NCBI GenBank assembly: GCA_027405735.1
Contig: JAPEHQ010000014.1
Span: forward strand, 1,488,001 to 1,552,000
DNA from: Mucor racemosus
Taxonomy: Eukaryota; Mucoromycota; Mucoromycetes; Mucorales; Mucoraceae
DNA: 64,000 bases
Direction: 5' to 3'
The notes below the pieces were generated by a model that made no database searches, was not told the origin of the DNA, and was given only the letters and a program-made list of their open reading frames with translations. Shown in pieces: positions 50,881-64,000 of the stretch. The position numbers and the translations under genes were made by a program. Positions within the stretch are counted from its first letter, which is position 1; every line of letters starts with the position of its first letter.

Positions 50881-52551
50881 TAGTTTAGCATCATCAGCAG
50901 CTGAATCAGATACTTTGAGATTAGACCACCCCTTTTAATAGTTTTGCATACCATGAGCTAATAATGGTCCGTTATTATAGATACGCTAATCAAGGATGCT
51001 GAGTTAACTCTAATGGACAAACGAGTTGATTAGCAATATAAACAAAATATTAAAATTGAATATAGCAATTGAATGGTCAAGAGATGATAAACCATGTGAA
51101 TAAGCATAATTGAATTGTTTCAGGCGTTTTGAACTGAATACGCCTTTACTTTTGACCTATAAAAATTGGGTTACTAGTAAAATTAATTAATAAGCAATCA
51201 TTACGATGTACCTTTGATAGTTGGTAGTGGTATACAGGAAATAATATATCTTTGTTTTGTTATATAAACCAACTGTTTTACCAGGTGGTCAACATTTTGT
51301 AATACACTGTATATAACAATGCGAGAAGGAAAACTTTCGAGAAAAACCAATACAGTATGAATAATGGTAGCACTCAAATATACTTTCAAGTAGCTATACG
51401 TTGATAAATGGTACTTGTACGATCATAAATTGCGACCCATGTATTTATGTACATTCGAAAATAGAAAAATAAGAGTATTTATGGTATGCTATCTCTCAAA
51501 AATTTGACTCAAAAGTGAAATCGATCTCTAAATGTGATGACAAACAGTATAAGCAAATACCAGTGTTTGAAAGTTCAATAGTGTCTGTAAGCGACAGAAA
51601 TTGCATTGGCAAATCGTCTTGTAAATGGTAGTATTTATGTATGTATTGGCTAGAATTATTGTCAAATATTCTATGCTCTCAATTTATGCTTGGAGATCAA
51701 AACTGAGCCTTACAAATATTGTCCTAATCGTTTTTCATGAAAATATAGTATTTTTTGAAAGAATCAAACCCAATTGTATATACTGTAACTACTTTTTACG
51801 TATATTATTAGTGAATGAATAATTTGCGCAAAACGTTTCTATCTGTGGAAAAGAAACGCTAATGAATTAAAGTATATCCTATATGATTATTTAAATACTC
51901 CATAATATTGAAAGCTATAATTCAAATTGCAACATACTCTCTCTTTCACATTTGCTAAATACATGATCGTGGCACCCCCATGAACTTAAAATTGAAAAAA
52001 CTAGTGCACAGCTAACCGCTAAAGTAAAGTTAAAATTTCAAGTGGAAATCAGATTAATAAACGTAACATCCCAGTAGGTCAAATCCGCCAATCAAGGCAA
52101 TGATATATGAGCGGATTGATGATTACCCACGGAAGCTAAAGTGCTAGGTACATTGGCAATTTGTAATGAAGCAAGATTGAAATCAAAGTTGCCGGACGAT
52201 CATTGGCCTTGATAATGTGATATCTATTCGTAGGATTGCGTCTTTTTTCAATAAACTTCCTTACTTGACCACATTTTTGAATTCAGCAGGTTTTCTGGCC
52301 CAAGCACTTACTAATAGCAGTAAAACAGATGACGATATTTTGCCAATCTAAAGTGTAAGATGTATAGATGACACTAATTATAGTTTCCTCCCAATTAGGT
52401 ATATTGTATGATAATATGTTATATGTATAAAATAAAAATTTATTAAAAATATGTAAATGAAATATCAAGGTTGGAATAAACTTGTTGTAATAAATATAGA
52501 TAGAGAATAAGAGAATATAATACAAAAGGAAACAGGGAAACAAAGTTATAT
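50881..52551. other. Intergenic, 3' flank of sulfate permease
   Basis: No supported gene. Small frames at 51201-51389 and 51625-51822 lack motifs. This is the right border of the transposon island. Confidence 0.5.
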
Positions 52552-55210
52552 TTAAGAGGAATCAGAATCTCTCTTTGGGGTATATGAAGCAGCACGAACA
52601 GCATCTTCCAAATCCCAATGAAAGAATGGGTAACGATCAATAGGAAGACCACGATCTAAACGAGGATAATACTCGACTTGACCTTCACCATCGACATTAA
52701 TCACATAAGACATGCGACTACAGTTGGAAATACTAGCGGGATGTTGTTTGTGTTCATGATGAGATTTAATGGAAGACACTTTACCAATGGAAAGATCCAT
52801 TTCATTGCCCATTTTCTCGTTTAAAGAAAGATTGGTCATGTCAGTGTATCCATTAGAAGAATCTGAAGACGAGGAACCATTTGCTTCAGGGTCACTGTTG
52901 AGTTTTTCGTCCTTGTTATTCACATCGCATTGGGGTCCATCACGATAGACGGGAACAACGGGTAATAACTCGCCGGTACGAGGACCGCGACCTGCTTGGC
53001 TTCCAAAACCACCAGTGATAAGAGCACTACGGATAGCGGGTGTAGCAATAGCAGCAAAATGCCATTCAACTTCATAACCAGCAAAACGATTAAGGGTGAG
53101 TTTAAGATCGAGCAAAGTTTGTACACCAGTAGAGTCTAAATGATTGATGGCTGAACAATCCAAGACGATAGCACGAAGCTTGGGTAACTTTTGTTCGTCG
53201 TTGTGGCCAGCGGTTTGATCATCATCATCGCTATTAGCGGCAGATGAACCAACATCGTTATCTTTTTCATTGACAACAGAGGCAGGACGAGTCTTCTTGG
53301 TTAATGGACGGCGATCATTCCATGCTCTCTCACCTTTGGTAGTAGGAGCAGGAGTACCTGAATTGAAGTTATCTTGAATGTAATGCATAATCTTGTCTGA
53401 AATGTAGCTAGCATTAGGATATGTAAGAGATTCATCGAAACGGAAAATCACTACACCAGCAGGAGGAGCCTCTACCAAATGATGAAGAGTTTGATGATCT
53501 TGTTTAACGTAGATGTAATGAGTATTTTCATCTTGTTTTGTAGTTGTAGTGTCATTTTCTTCTTGTTTAGTATCGATGATAACAACGCCCTTTTCACTAT
53601 GAGGATCTTTAGGGTCATAATAGCTAGTAGATGGTTGAACAGGGATACGACCTAATACAGAATAGCGAGGACGAGCAATACGAAGAAGTAATGCAGCAAT
53701 GGACAAAATAACAGAAACGTAAATACCATATTCAACCGAAGTAAAAAAGGTAATCAAGACAGCAGCTATAAATGTAAAGAGTTCAAAGAGATTTACTCTA
53801 TATAATTGACGCAAAAACTTGGGACCAGAAACAAGATCTGCAACCGCATGTATAATAATGGCTGATAAAATGGCATCTGGGATATAATAGAATGCAGGTG
53901 TCAAGGCATATAAACAAAGGAGTACAACAAGAGCCGAGAATACACCGCTCATAGGAGTTCTGGCACCACTACGTGCAGTAATTGCAGTTCTTGAAAAAGA
54001 ACCGGTGTTGGGATATGCACCTATTATAATTATTCTAAATTTTAGAAAAAAAAAAGTATATATACATATAATGATTCAAATATTTACCGAAGAAACTGCC
54101 AATGACATTAGCAGCACCAATAGCAATAATTTCTTGATCAGCATCAATCTTATAGTTGTTGATACGACCAAATGATTTTGCAATAGCAACATGTTCTAAA
54201 ACCAGGATGATAACAACAGAGGGAAGTGTACTAGCAACTTCAGAAACAAGATTTACATCGACAGTTGGGACGCCCATAGCAGTAAAACCAGATGGTACCG
54301 TCTTTAAAATACTAATTGGGCTTGTATCTCTACCGATATTAATCAAGAAAGCAATCAATGTACCAAAAATAACGAGAACACCATTACGCATGATATTAGC
54401 GAAAAAGAAAATCTTTTCATGTTTGGGGTATTTCTTGGTCAAGTAACCGGTACCAAATCTAACAGAATAAAGCCAAACGAGACCAATAATACCAAATGCG
54501 GCATCTAATTTAGTTTCTGGCAAGTATTTGAAAAAGTTTCCAAAGATGAGATAGGCAGAATCGTGTGTATCGACTGATTGCATGCCAAATAATTTGGGCC
54601 ATTGACCTACAGAAATAGTGATACTACTGCCTGTCATAAAACCTGCAATGGCAGGACCTGGGATGAAATCAACTAAAATACCGAGACGAACGAGGCCGAT
54701 AAATAAAGTAATGAAACCACCAAATAACGATAAAACCACTGCAACTTGAGGAGCTGTATATTGACCAGATGCTGTAACATTTGCAACTGTTTGACCGACT
54801 AAAAGAGACATTACAGCTGTAGGACCGATACTAATGTCTTTAGATGTACCAAAGAAACAATAGAGACATAAACCGACAAATGAAGAGTATAAACCGTATT
54901 GCTAATCGTTTTCGTTAGTAATGTGCTTTTTATATACAAAAAAAAAAAAAAAAAGATAATAACTTACAGGACTTAAATTTGCAATTTTAGCATATCCCAT
55001 GCCTTGAGGAACAGCAACAATACCAACTGTAACGCCCGCAATAATATCTGACATTAACCAAGTTAAATTGTATCGATGAATCCAATAAACGATTGGTAGT
55101 AAATTCGAAAGGTAATGCTTGAAATATTTCGGTATGCCCTGAGAGAATTGTTTAAATTCTTTTTTATATGAGATATCCTCATAATCTAATACAATTGGAC
55201 TATTTGGCAT
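52552..55210 (-). CDS. SulP-family sulfate permease with STAS domain
   Basis: Plasma-membrane sulfate (anion) transporter. Exons are 55210-54968, 54901-54088 and 54020-52552, about 841 aa. The SLC26/SulP core is clear: DIIAGVTVGIVAVPQGMGYA (TM1-2), SKDISIGPTAVMSLLVGQTV, IPGPAIAGFMTGSSITISVG, SVVIILVLEHVAIAKSFG, then AYPNTGSFSRTAITARSGAR, the family signature, across the second intron. A helix-rich membrane half (residues ~45-520) is followed by a cytosolic STAS domain (~560-750; LRAIVLDCSAINHLDSTGVQ) interrupted by an acidic/Ser-rich insert (SSAANSDDDDQ). A Ser/Asp-rich tail ends in KRDSDSS. The family exchanges sulfate with protons in fungi. Length is normal. Confidence 0.95.
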
Positions 55211-55985
55211 TTCTAATATTCTATATTTGAATGTTGAATTTGTATATTGATTTAGGTAAAATTGTATAAAATTATAAATATAAATAAAAAATTAATTATA
55301 GAAAAGAAAAAGAAGAAAGATGCTTTATATATATATATAAAAAAGAAACAAAAAAAAAAAAAAAAAAGACTATTTAAGTAGCATTTAAGCAAATACTCAA
55401 ATTTATATGTTGTGTTACTGATCTCTATGATGTTTCGCAACAAGACGTCAAAGCACGCAATCGTGAACCTTGATAATTGAGTACAAATAATATTTCAATA
55501 GCCAATCATTCTAATCCCGGCAATGGGTTTTCAAGACCGAATTCCATCATGTAATCCTCTAATTTGGCTCCGTTCTTCTACTATCACTACTGGATATTAA
55601 CTATGATATAGATACATGTTGTAAACTACAGTTCAAGTGAAAAAGTATGGCTCAATCTATTGCGTAATAAGCGTCATTGTTTAATAAATAAAAAAGTCAT
55701 CAACGTTCATCATAGGTTCATTCGGTCTAAAGGGTCTGCCTTTAAAGAATTTTATAGCAAGTGATTTTAAAGTTAAAGTGAGTTTGTGTATGTACTTCTT
55801 CTTGCACACTATCCAATGACCTTTATAAGGTTTTTTTTCTCTCTCTCTCTCTCTTGCAAAAGTTTAAATAGATCTATAATGTACAACCAACGAAAGAAAT
55901 TGCAATGATTAATTGGTATTATACTCCACATAGTGCGTAATTCTAAATTTAATATCCAAGGAGATGTATCAGATGAAAGCTTGGC

Positions 55986-56027
<42 letters not shown>

Positions 56028-57946
56028 TTCATATAACTGACAAAAAGTAAAAAAGAATTCGAAACAATAAAAAGTTTATTTGCTCAAACATTTTGTTTAC
56101 ATAAAACGTCAAACAAGAAAAAAAAACAAATAGAACGATACTATGAATTATCATTTAGAACAACTTATATACAGATGGTGACACTTGAATCCAAAGAGAA
56201 ACTTGGGTGTTTCTTTAATCATTCGTAAGAGTTTTTCAGATGGTAACACTCAAGTATGTAAACTCATTCAATCTTGAAGGCGAGAAAAGCCGACAGCCAT
56301 TAGATAATCGCAATAATGTTATCAGACGAAGAGTGTGTAACAATTTTTATTTGATGGTTGGTTATTGGTGCAGATTAATTTCGCAAGGTATTAAACATCT
56401 TCACATTTTGTATAGCAGATCAAACATTTTGGTCGTCATGTGCAATTGTAACAATCAGGGGTACATAAACTATTTTCATGACAACTTAAAGTATCCACAT
56501 TGTTGTTATATGGTAAAAAAGAAAGGCGTCATTATTGAAATAAATCATCATGTGATATGTTTTAGTACGAAGTTTAATGGTGTGTGTTTCTTTTTGTCGA
56601 CTTGCTTTGTGTTTGTTAAAACGTTTATTTATTTATATCATGGGAGAAAATTGTCATAAATCTTTATTGGTGGGACGACATGACACATTAGAAAAATGAG
56701 CATAAATGAATCGTGTTATTTCAAGGTTCAAGTTGTATCAAAGACAATAAGATCCCACTCAAGTATTTATCAATAAAAAAACAATAAACACGCTCACCTT
56801 GATCTAAGGAACAATGAAACAGTCTATAAGGCTTCTAAACTCTAAAAAATCCTATAATTTAATTTACAAACCTTATTTTAGGGCTAATTATTTTGTATAA
56901 ACATAATAAAAAATACAGTTGTACTTTTGAGATATTCAACTTGATACATCTTGTTTTTTATCCTGTAATTGAGCGTATGTTTATATGGTAAAAATCCTCT
57001 GAATTCTACGTTATTGTAAACATTTTGATCATTTCGCCCTTTAAAACACAGTTGCTGCGCAAAAAAAAAAGGTCGTTTGACGTTTTTGACTTTTTAGACT
57101 TTCTTTTAGCGAAAAAAAGGTCAACTTCAAGAAGCTATAAATGCTTCATCATACACAGCAAATACATCTTGTAAAATTAAATACATTTTTATACGTCTTG
57201 GGTATCTAATGGTGGTATTCATGTGTCTGTGGCATGATTAGATGATGCACGCTCCGATTTTGAAAAACAACTTTCCTGAAAACTGCAGGTTTGAGTTTTT
57301 ATGGGGCTTAGAAAACTAGAAAGATAACACTCAAGCTATGCAAGTGTAGCCGCTGCATTACTTGGTAGTGCTTTAGCGCTGTAAAACTCGGAGTAACTGG
57401 TTATTACTTAATAAACTAGATGCAAAAAGCCTGGCGTCTTTCAATTAAATCACAAAACTACATAGACATTATAAAATTATTTTTGCTCCACAAAAAAACT
57501 AATTCATGTAGCAATTTCTATTGACTAAATATTCAATTTTGTTGAAAATATATGAAAAGTGATGGGAATAATTTATAAGTGAATGTAAAGACTATGACAC
57601 AAGGACATATATCATGCACTCCAAATACCAGTATAGCTTGGTAGTGTGGGATATTCTAAAATACATACTACATCATTGTATATGTGTGTGATCATTAACA
57701 TTTGTACATGATATTGAGACAATTTGTTACAGAATTCATGGCATTTAATTATTTTTTATCGTGTTCTCTCGTCTTTCTTTTTATTATCAATAAATTAGTA
57801 TACAAAATAATACAAGTAAAAAGTGTGTATGTGTGTGTGTGTGTGTGTGTAAGTAACCTATAAATAAATGATCCAGCAAACAAATATATAAAAAAACACC
57901 ACTCATGAATAATTAAATTTACATATAAAAATAGTCTAAATATCAG
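55211..57946. other. Long intergenic region
   Basis: About 2.7 kb. It has poly-A/T (55350-55368), CT repeats (55838-55854), (TTA)n at about 55990-56024 and (TG)n at about 57825-57850. One frame at 56240-56659 (+, 139 aa, ATG start, Cys-rich with a hydrophobic C-terminal stretch) shows no family motif. A near repeat of its start context occurs at 56172 (cagatggtgacacttgaa). I do not call it a gene. Confidence 0.5.
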
Positions 57947-59716
57947 TTATGTATCTCGCCAATATGGTGATTTATCTGATTTATCTGAATTGCTGTCGTT
58001 GGGATCAGTTGTAGATGTTAAGATTGAGGATGATACGCGAGGTGTTAAAGATTTCTCTACAGGCGGTGGTTGTAGTTGTGTTGTCATGACAAACACATCT
58101 TTATTTGAATAAGAAAATGATTTTCCCACTGGAGGTGAAGGAAGTGGAGCATCCGTTAAAGGGGTTAATGCTCTGTTTTGTAATGTTGAAGATGTAGAAG
58201 GTCCGCCACTGTATCTAATTGAATTTGAAAATGAAGTAGGGTTTCTTGTATCAAAAAGTAATGCTGGTTCCATTGAGGAAACTCTGTGCATGGCATGTTC
58301 TTGCTCGAGATATGTTGTATCGTCGGTATATGTGCTATTATATTTATCTTTGTTATCGATATTCTTGTGGAATGACCTAACTAACATTTGGCTATTGTGA
58401 TGTTCATCATTGTTTGGTGATCTTTCAGCACCGCTATGGCTTATTTCCTTTATATATATAAAAAAAAAGGATTATGATTTTGCTGTATACTATAAAATTA
58501 TACACGAAATTACCTTATGACAGCTTTCACAGAAGGATGTATGAGGTGTGTTGCCATGGCTTCCATCATTTCGAAGTGCTTCAACCAGAAGAGTTGATTC
58601 AATAATTTCGAAATAAACAGTAAATGCCTAATCAAGTAGTTTAGATACTAGTATATTTATAGTAAACTTTATCTAAAACTTACATCAGAATGATCACCTA
58701 TAAACATGGTGACCTTTAACAAATTCATTGCAAGATTTACAACAAATGTAAAAGCTAAACAGATCAATGATTTTCGAGCAATACGTTCAATGACTTTATT
58801 TTGATGGCTCATGAGCGATTTAGACATGTTGATGTGAATAGAAAGTCTAAAACATATTGATGTGAGTGTGAAGAAATTATAAATATATTATGGATTGATT
58901 ATTGTACCTTCTAACAAACATGCCACTCAAAAATAAATTAGCAAGGGCATCACCTACGAAATTGAGTATAATTACGCCAGCACCCCTAGTAATATGAAAA
59001 TTTGTTAGTTTAACATTCAAATATTATCAATTTTCATATTATATATACCATTCTGCCCAGCATTGAGAACCCGATTGAGGTTCCTGGTCCATCATTCTTT
59101 GTGTAATCGAATGAAAAGCCAATTCATAAGGCCAGTCAGCAGCACGCAAAGTTATTAATAAAACTCCAATAATTTTGATCCAACGAGAATATCTGTCCAT
59201 TTCTAATATAATCAATCTCATAAACATGACAACGTAAAACAATATATAGGCTATTTTAAAAAAAGAAAAGAAGAAATCTGTGTTACAACATGGTAATAAC
59301 AATAAGGAAAAAATAATATTTACTTAAATGCCATAGACTACAAAATACAAGGAATATTAAAAATATTGTATATATATATATATATGTATTTTTTGTATTT
59401 GACTTACGAGACGAGTAATGGGAAATAGGCACAGGTTTTGATTTCAAATAGTGGGATCAGCCCGTATAAAACTCGATGTATAAAAAAAACTGAAACTTGT
59501 GCAAGGTTAACCAAATGTCTATTTTATATGATGTGCATGGTTTTAATAAGTTTGTTTTTATTTTCTTATCAATTGTACCAACATTTTTCCTTGAGTTCTT
59601 TTGTATTGATGGAAACAAACTGTGAAATTTCTACAGCATACGAGTACAGCTATCCACATGCCGATGAGGTTAAAGTTATTCACCACATTGATTCCATGAT
59701 CTGTGAGCTGAATCAT
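57947..59716 (-). CDS. Seven-helix receptor-like membrane protein
   Basis: Family not recognised; the topology is GPCR-like. Eight exons join in frame: 59716-59583, 59518-59408, 59337-59324 (only 14 nt), 59277-59049, 58985-58908, 58846-58684, 58627-58514 and 58447-57947, giving about 447 aa. The first donor (GTTGGT) is weak and was chosen because it alone fits the phase, so the N-terminus is less certain than the rest. Predicted helices: NLIGMWIAVLVCCRNF; VNLAQVSVFFIHRVLYGLI; FFSFFKIAYILFYVVMFMRL; WIKIIGVLLITLRAADW; GVIILNFVGDALANLFLSG; SLICLAFTFVVNLAMNLLKV; AFTVYFEIIESTLLVEAL. Then CESCHK and a ~200-residue Ser/Thr/Pro-rich tail that could be phosphorylated. The ligand and coupling are unknown. 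Confidence 0.75.
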
Positions 59717-62700
59717 ATATTGTTGATTTGATTGAATGGGAAAGAAAGAAAAAAAAAAAAAAAAAAAAAAAAAGGAGAGAGAGGGATGATTATATAAGCA
59801 GTAAACTAATATTGATTTGATAAATATAACTTTTTACAAAATCAAGTGTAATTTAATTATGTTATATGTTGCTGCTGCTATATATCATCAATTTATGTTT
59901 TATATAAAATCGAGAGAAAAAGAAAAGAGAAAAGAAACAAGAAAAAGAAAAAAGAAAAAGAAGTTGTTACTTTATTATTACACCATCTTATCCCAAAAAG
60001 AAAGATACTTCTTAGTGTCCATATAACCATCTTTTTACCACTGAGAAAGCGGTAAGATTGTTCCTTATACAGATTTGGTCACACGGAATAGAAAAGCCTC
60101 AGCTGCTGTTGTTTATACGTTTACCCCACAATTTCCGTTTCCCTTTTTCATCCCCCCTGAGAAAAATGTAACAAGCGGGACAAAATCTTTCGTTTTCCCA
60201 GCTTATAAGAGTTGATAAAATTACTAGGGGGGAAGATAAACTGATACACATTGACCATTATGTACTTACTTTTATCTTTAATAGTACACAACAGTATATA
60301 GAAGCTATATTTATACATGTTTAAAAAAAGATATCAAGTATTTTTTTAGTTGTGGTGCATAGAAAATGTGTTGTTGTAATCAAATAAATATGACGGAAAT
60401 AGGTCATGTTTCAACATCTCGTATATTTTTCCAAATTTTATATGTGTCCATGATTCTATTATTATGTTCTCTCGTAATTCTAGTAATTTATTTGTTGGTG
60501 CTACATGTTTCTCTTTAAGAATACGCTGTGTTCATTTGATATATATATATATATATATAATATGTTTACAGTTGGAATATCTCGATAATTCTTATATGAT
60601 AGTAATGAAAGGTATATCTTTAAGCAAAAGATGAAAAATATATGCATTATAAAACAAGTTAGATCCTAAGTGGAATGGCAGCTCTAATGCATGCTTTTTA
60701 GAGTATCTGAGCGAGGAACTAATAGAGGTGTCACTAAAATTTGAACAAGAACATGCAATTATAACTTTTACCACCGATACATTCCTAAAATGAACCAATT
60801 GAGCAAGTGAATTATAAGTTTTTTTTTCTCTTTCTCATGGTCAAAAGCGTACTAATTACCGTTTCGATTTGTTGTTTATTATAATTACACCGAATCACAA
60901 AAGAGTGTAATGCTGTCGAAACTGAGTTAACACCAACTAATTAATGTCGGGCATATAATACCCACTCTAGAAAGCCAAAATTCATTTTACTGTTCTCGTA
61001 TAAACTTACATTGTCGATCCTCCTTTGTACATATCGAACTCCTAAATTTTTAATTGGTAGTTTATTTGAGACATATTTGTCACCTGGGAATTACCAGTTC
61101 ACCGGTCATTTATCATAGAACATGAGGAATTAGCCAAAAAAAGTACTACTAATCGCACCTTTTCATATCAAAAGTCCACATAGAAACAATGCTATCAATG
61201 GAGACTGTTCCCTTGCATTGGCTTTTTTTAAATAGCATAAAACTATGAAACAAATGGACCATTCATATTAGTCGAATCTAACTCCAACAAGGTCATTCTT
61301 GTCCTTAAAGGATTTTTATGAGTGCTGATGCCCTTTAATTATTCATTCTTTTCTTTTAATTTACATTTATGTATGTCTAGAATGTCTGAGTAATTTTCAT
61401 TTTACAAAAAAACTGACTATTATTCATTCCGTAGTTGCTTAAAGGTATGTTCAGCTAGCAGATATTATAGACATTCTCTAGAATATAATGCTTGAACAAT
61501 ACCCTTAGAATCACTTTTCTTATATAAACGGCGTAAAACCTTCCGTTAAAATTAAGCATTACCTTTTCAATAGGTATTATCTTTATATCCTAAAGGATCG
61601 TGCAATTTTGAAAGTCTTAGTTTCACAAAATCACGCATTAACTGATATTTGAACGGCGTCTAATTAAACACTTTCACGTATCCTAAAGTTGCCCAGAAAA
61701 CTGTTTTGGTAGAGCAAGTGCGTTTATTATTTTCATATATGAGTTTATCAAACTTTAGCTTTTAATTAATTGCAAATTTATAAAGAATAAGCTAGTTGTC
61801 CTCACAAAATATGTTAATTATTACATCAAATCAAAATTTTGATTGCATTTTAAAAAAAAAAAAAAAAACGTCTTGATTCGCTATTTTTAAATGGGGTTTT
61901 TTCGAGTCTAAAAATATAAACGTACACTCCAAGCTATGAAGATTTTAATCAAACAATAAAATAGCGTATTTTATACTTGGTTACATTCACAAAAATCCTT
62001 TAAAAATTAGTATGTGCATCAAATTCCCAGTCTGCCATTGCCAAAATAAATTTGAACACCGCAGGTCGTAGCTTCGAAAGTTTTGGAAATTCAGGTCGAT
62101 TTGAAATTTTGCGGTACATTTTGGTAGATTTCTCAAGAAATAGAATAAATATCAGTTATAGTGTATTAATTAATAATTGTACAGTTTTTAATTGCGCTTC
62201 GAATGGTAGTAATTTGAGCCAACTCTTTTACTGAAAAACCATCATAAAATATGAAATTAAAAATTACGGTTTTTGGGCAAAAAGTCAAAAATAAGCATAA
62301 GGTATAGAATAATAGAGTTTTTTACATAAAAGTAGAGAAAATTCTAATCAATTTTGACTTAGTAAAAACATAATAAAAAATGTCGTTTTTGAGGTTAAAT
62401 TTTGAAAATAGCGATTTGAAGCGATTTGCCCTTATACTCGTAAGGGGCCAGAGGCCAGGTTTCACGAAATTTTTCATGACCCAAAAAATGTGAGAAAAAA
62501 ATACAGCAAGATACTATGCGATCTAAGAAATGGTTTGGAACAGATTTGCGATCCATGAAGTACCTAAAAGTGCACAAAAAAATCCTTAAAATCCTTTTTT
62601 TTTTTAGTTAAAATTGCATCTACGCATTACGTTAAGAATTATCTATATTTCGTTTGTATAACAATTTCAATCTGCTTTTGTGCTAAGTATTGCTCAACAT

Positions 62701-63278
62701 CTGTAGTACATACCCAGATTTTTTGTTTGAAGGTTACTTATTGAAAATGATACACGCTCCTGCTTTTTAGTTGTGAAATACTGAAATTTGTATAATGCTA
62801 GATGAAAGATTTTTCTAGTAGTATACAATGTCAAGTTGAATAGGATAAGGCTTTGTTGCCATAATGCTGACTGACTGACTGACTGATTCCAGAATTACCT
62901 TCTGTTTATGTAATACAACCGATTAACCACAACACACTCGCGATATTTAGTAAAAACAAGGAATCTAACTCACCAGAATTTCACATCATCAAACTAAATA
63001 TCTACAAATCTATCTTGCTAAAGGGCAGAGTCATGTTTTGAAGATTTACATGCATCTGTTATCAATTTATATTGCACAATAATATGAGCTGGATCTTAAA
63101 AGCGAACATTTTGTGTTTATGAACAGTGATTCTTCACCAATCAAGCGACTCATAGTATTGTAGATTTCAGTTTTGCAGCGATTGGGTAAATAAAATTTTC
63201 GATAAGTAAATTCCCACTCCATTCAAGGTTTTTTTTCCTTTTTCTATTTCGCGTCAAACAAAATACTAGAAGAAAAAT
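59717..63278. other. Long intergenic region
   Basis: About 3.5 kb with no supported gene. Contains A23 (59750-59772), a GA-rich stretch (59910-59970), (TA)n at 60539-60560, and a (CTGA)n run at about 62867-62885. Short frames at 60592-60798 and 62052-62234 lack motifs. The end is the SEC61 5' flank. Confidence 0.55.
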
Positions 63279-64000
63279 ATGGGTCGTAAGTATATATATA
63301 TATATATATATATAAAGAAAAAAAGGGTTGAATAATTAAAAAGAAATACAAATGTTCTAGTCCGGGTTCTTCACGTTTTGAAGCCTTTTATGGCAGCTCT
63401 TCCCGAAATCGAATCTCCTGTTCGCAAGGTAATGAACAAGATGATGAGCAGAGGGTGCAAAAAAACTTAACAAAAATGCATAGGTTCCTTTCAATGAGAA
63501 ACTACTTTATACTGTTGTTGCGCTTTTCGCATATTTAGTCATGTCTCAACTGCCTCTTTATGGTATCATCTCTAAAGATTCATCTGATCCTCTTTACTTT
63601 TTGCGTGATGTTCTTGCATCTAACCGTGGTACTCTTATGGAATTGGGTGTTCTTCCCATTCTTACATCTGGTATGATTATGCAGTTAATGGCTGCTTCCA
63701 ATGTCATTCATGTCGATTACAGCTTGAAGGAAGACCGCGCTTTGTTCTGTGGTGCTCAAAAATGTAAGTAAAAAATAATAACTGTTATGCATCTTTTTAG
63801 AATGAGAGAAATTAGATCTTGTTGTTGGAAAGATAGAGATATATATTTGGGGGGAGGACGACGGGAATACAGAGATCAGTTATTTATTAACATGTATATA
63901 GTATTCGCCATTTTGATCTCAATTGGTCAAGCTGCTCTCCTTGTTTTCACTGGTCTCTATGGTAACCCTAATGAAATTGGTGCCGTTCGTTGTGGTCTTT
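63279..64000 (+). CDS. SEC61: SEC61 alpha (translocon pore), 3' end cut off
   Basis: Central subunit of the ER protein-conducting channel. Exon 1 is a 7-nt microexon, ATGGGTC (63279-63285). It is followed by 63361-63428 (LRVLHVLKPFMAALPEIESP), 63484-63763 and 63902 to beyond the window. Signatures seen: plug and TM1-2 region QLPLYGIISKDSSDPLYFLR, DVLASNRGTLMELGVLPILT, SGMIMQLMAASNVIHVDYSL and DRALFCGAQKLFAILISIGQ, all close to eukaryotic SEC61 alpha. A (TA)n run begins just after the first donor, inside intron 1. Only about the first 150 residues are present; no defect is seen. Confidence 0.96.

Noticed and set aside
56240..56659. 139-aa ATG-started frame
   Set aside because: Cys-rich and partly hydrophobic but no motif, no exon partner and no conserved context visible; kept only as a note.

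Overview
The window looks like nuclear DNA of a Mucorales-type (Mucoromycota) fungus. It is AT-rich. Its genes carry many short introns (about 45-100 bp, mostly GTAAGT/GTATGT...TAG), 5' ends are compact, and poly-A/poly-T and CT/TA microsatellites are common. The gene set is fungal: multicopper ferroxidase, PEX4, single-chain urease, grainyhead/CP2 factor, SulP permease and a chromodomain Ty3 retrotransposon. The species cannot be fixed from this sequence alone. Exon boundaries were read by hand from GT/AG sites, frame continuity and family motifs.

Layout. 0-8.8 kb is gene-dense: a Fet3-like multicopper oxidase (-, cut by the window edge), divergent from a multi-pass membrane protein (+), then PEX4-type E2 (-), phosphopantetheine adenylyltransferase of CoA synthesis (+), a Golgi-type sulfotransferase with a damaged PAPS loop (-), a two-helix membrane protein with PY motifs (+) and signal peptidase subunit SPC1 (-). 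8.8-14.6 kb is a repeat island. It holds a solo LTR with perfect TSD, a 2.6-kb element with ~237-bp terminal inverted repeats that carries a decayed dynein intermediate chain fragment, and a tRNA-derived SINE nested inside that element. 14.6-29 kb is genic again: urease (-), a steryl-acetyl-hydrolase-like alpha/beta hydrolase (-), a grainyhead/CP2 factor with a ~40-residue polyQ tract (+) and a CYP52/CYP86-like P450 (+).

28.9-52.5 kb is a large transposon island without host genes. It has three more copies of the dynein-fragment repeat, two solo LTRs, two copies of a repeat beginning CACTACGGCCG with clustered subterminal motifs, and a full-length, apparently intact chromovirus (Ty3/gypsy) with identical 529-bp LTRs. 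The chromovirus sits inside one CACTA-like copy, and the other copy preserves the empty site. 52.5-64 kb returns to genes: a SulP sulfate permease (-), a seven-helix receptor-like membrane protein (-) and the start of SEC61 alpha (+), which runs off the window.

The host genes are mostly single housekeeping or nutrient genes (iron, nitrogen from urea, sulfate, CoA, secretion, peroxisome). They do not form an obvious cluster or operon. The most unusual content is in the repeats: a gene-fragment-carrying repeat family in four copies, a long SINE, nested insertions with readable order, and one LTR whose flanks do not match.
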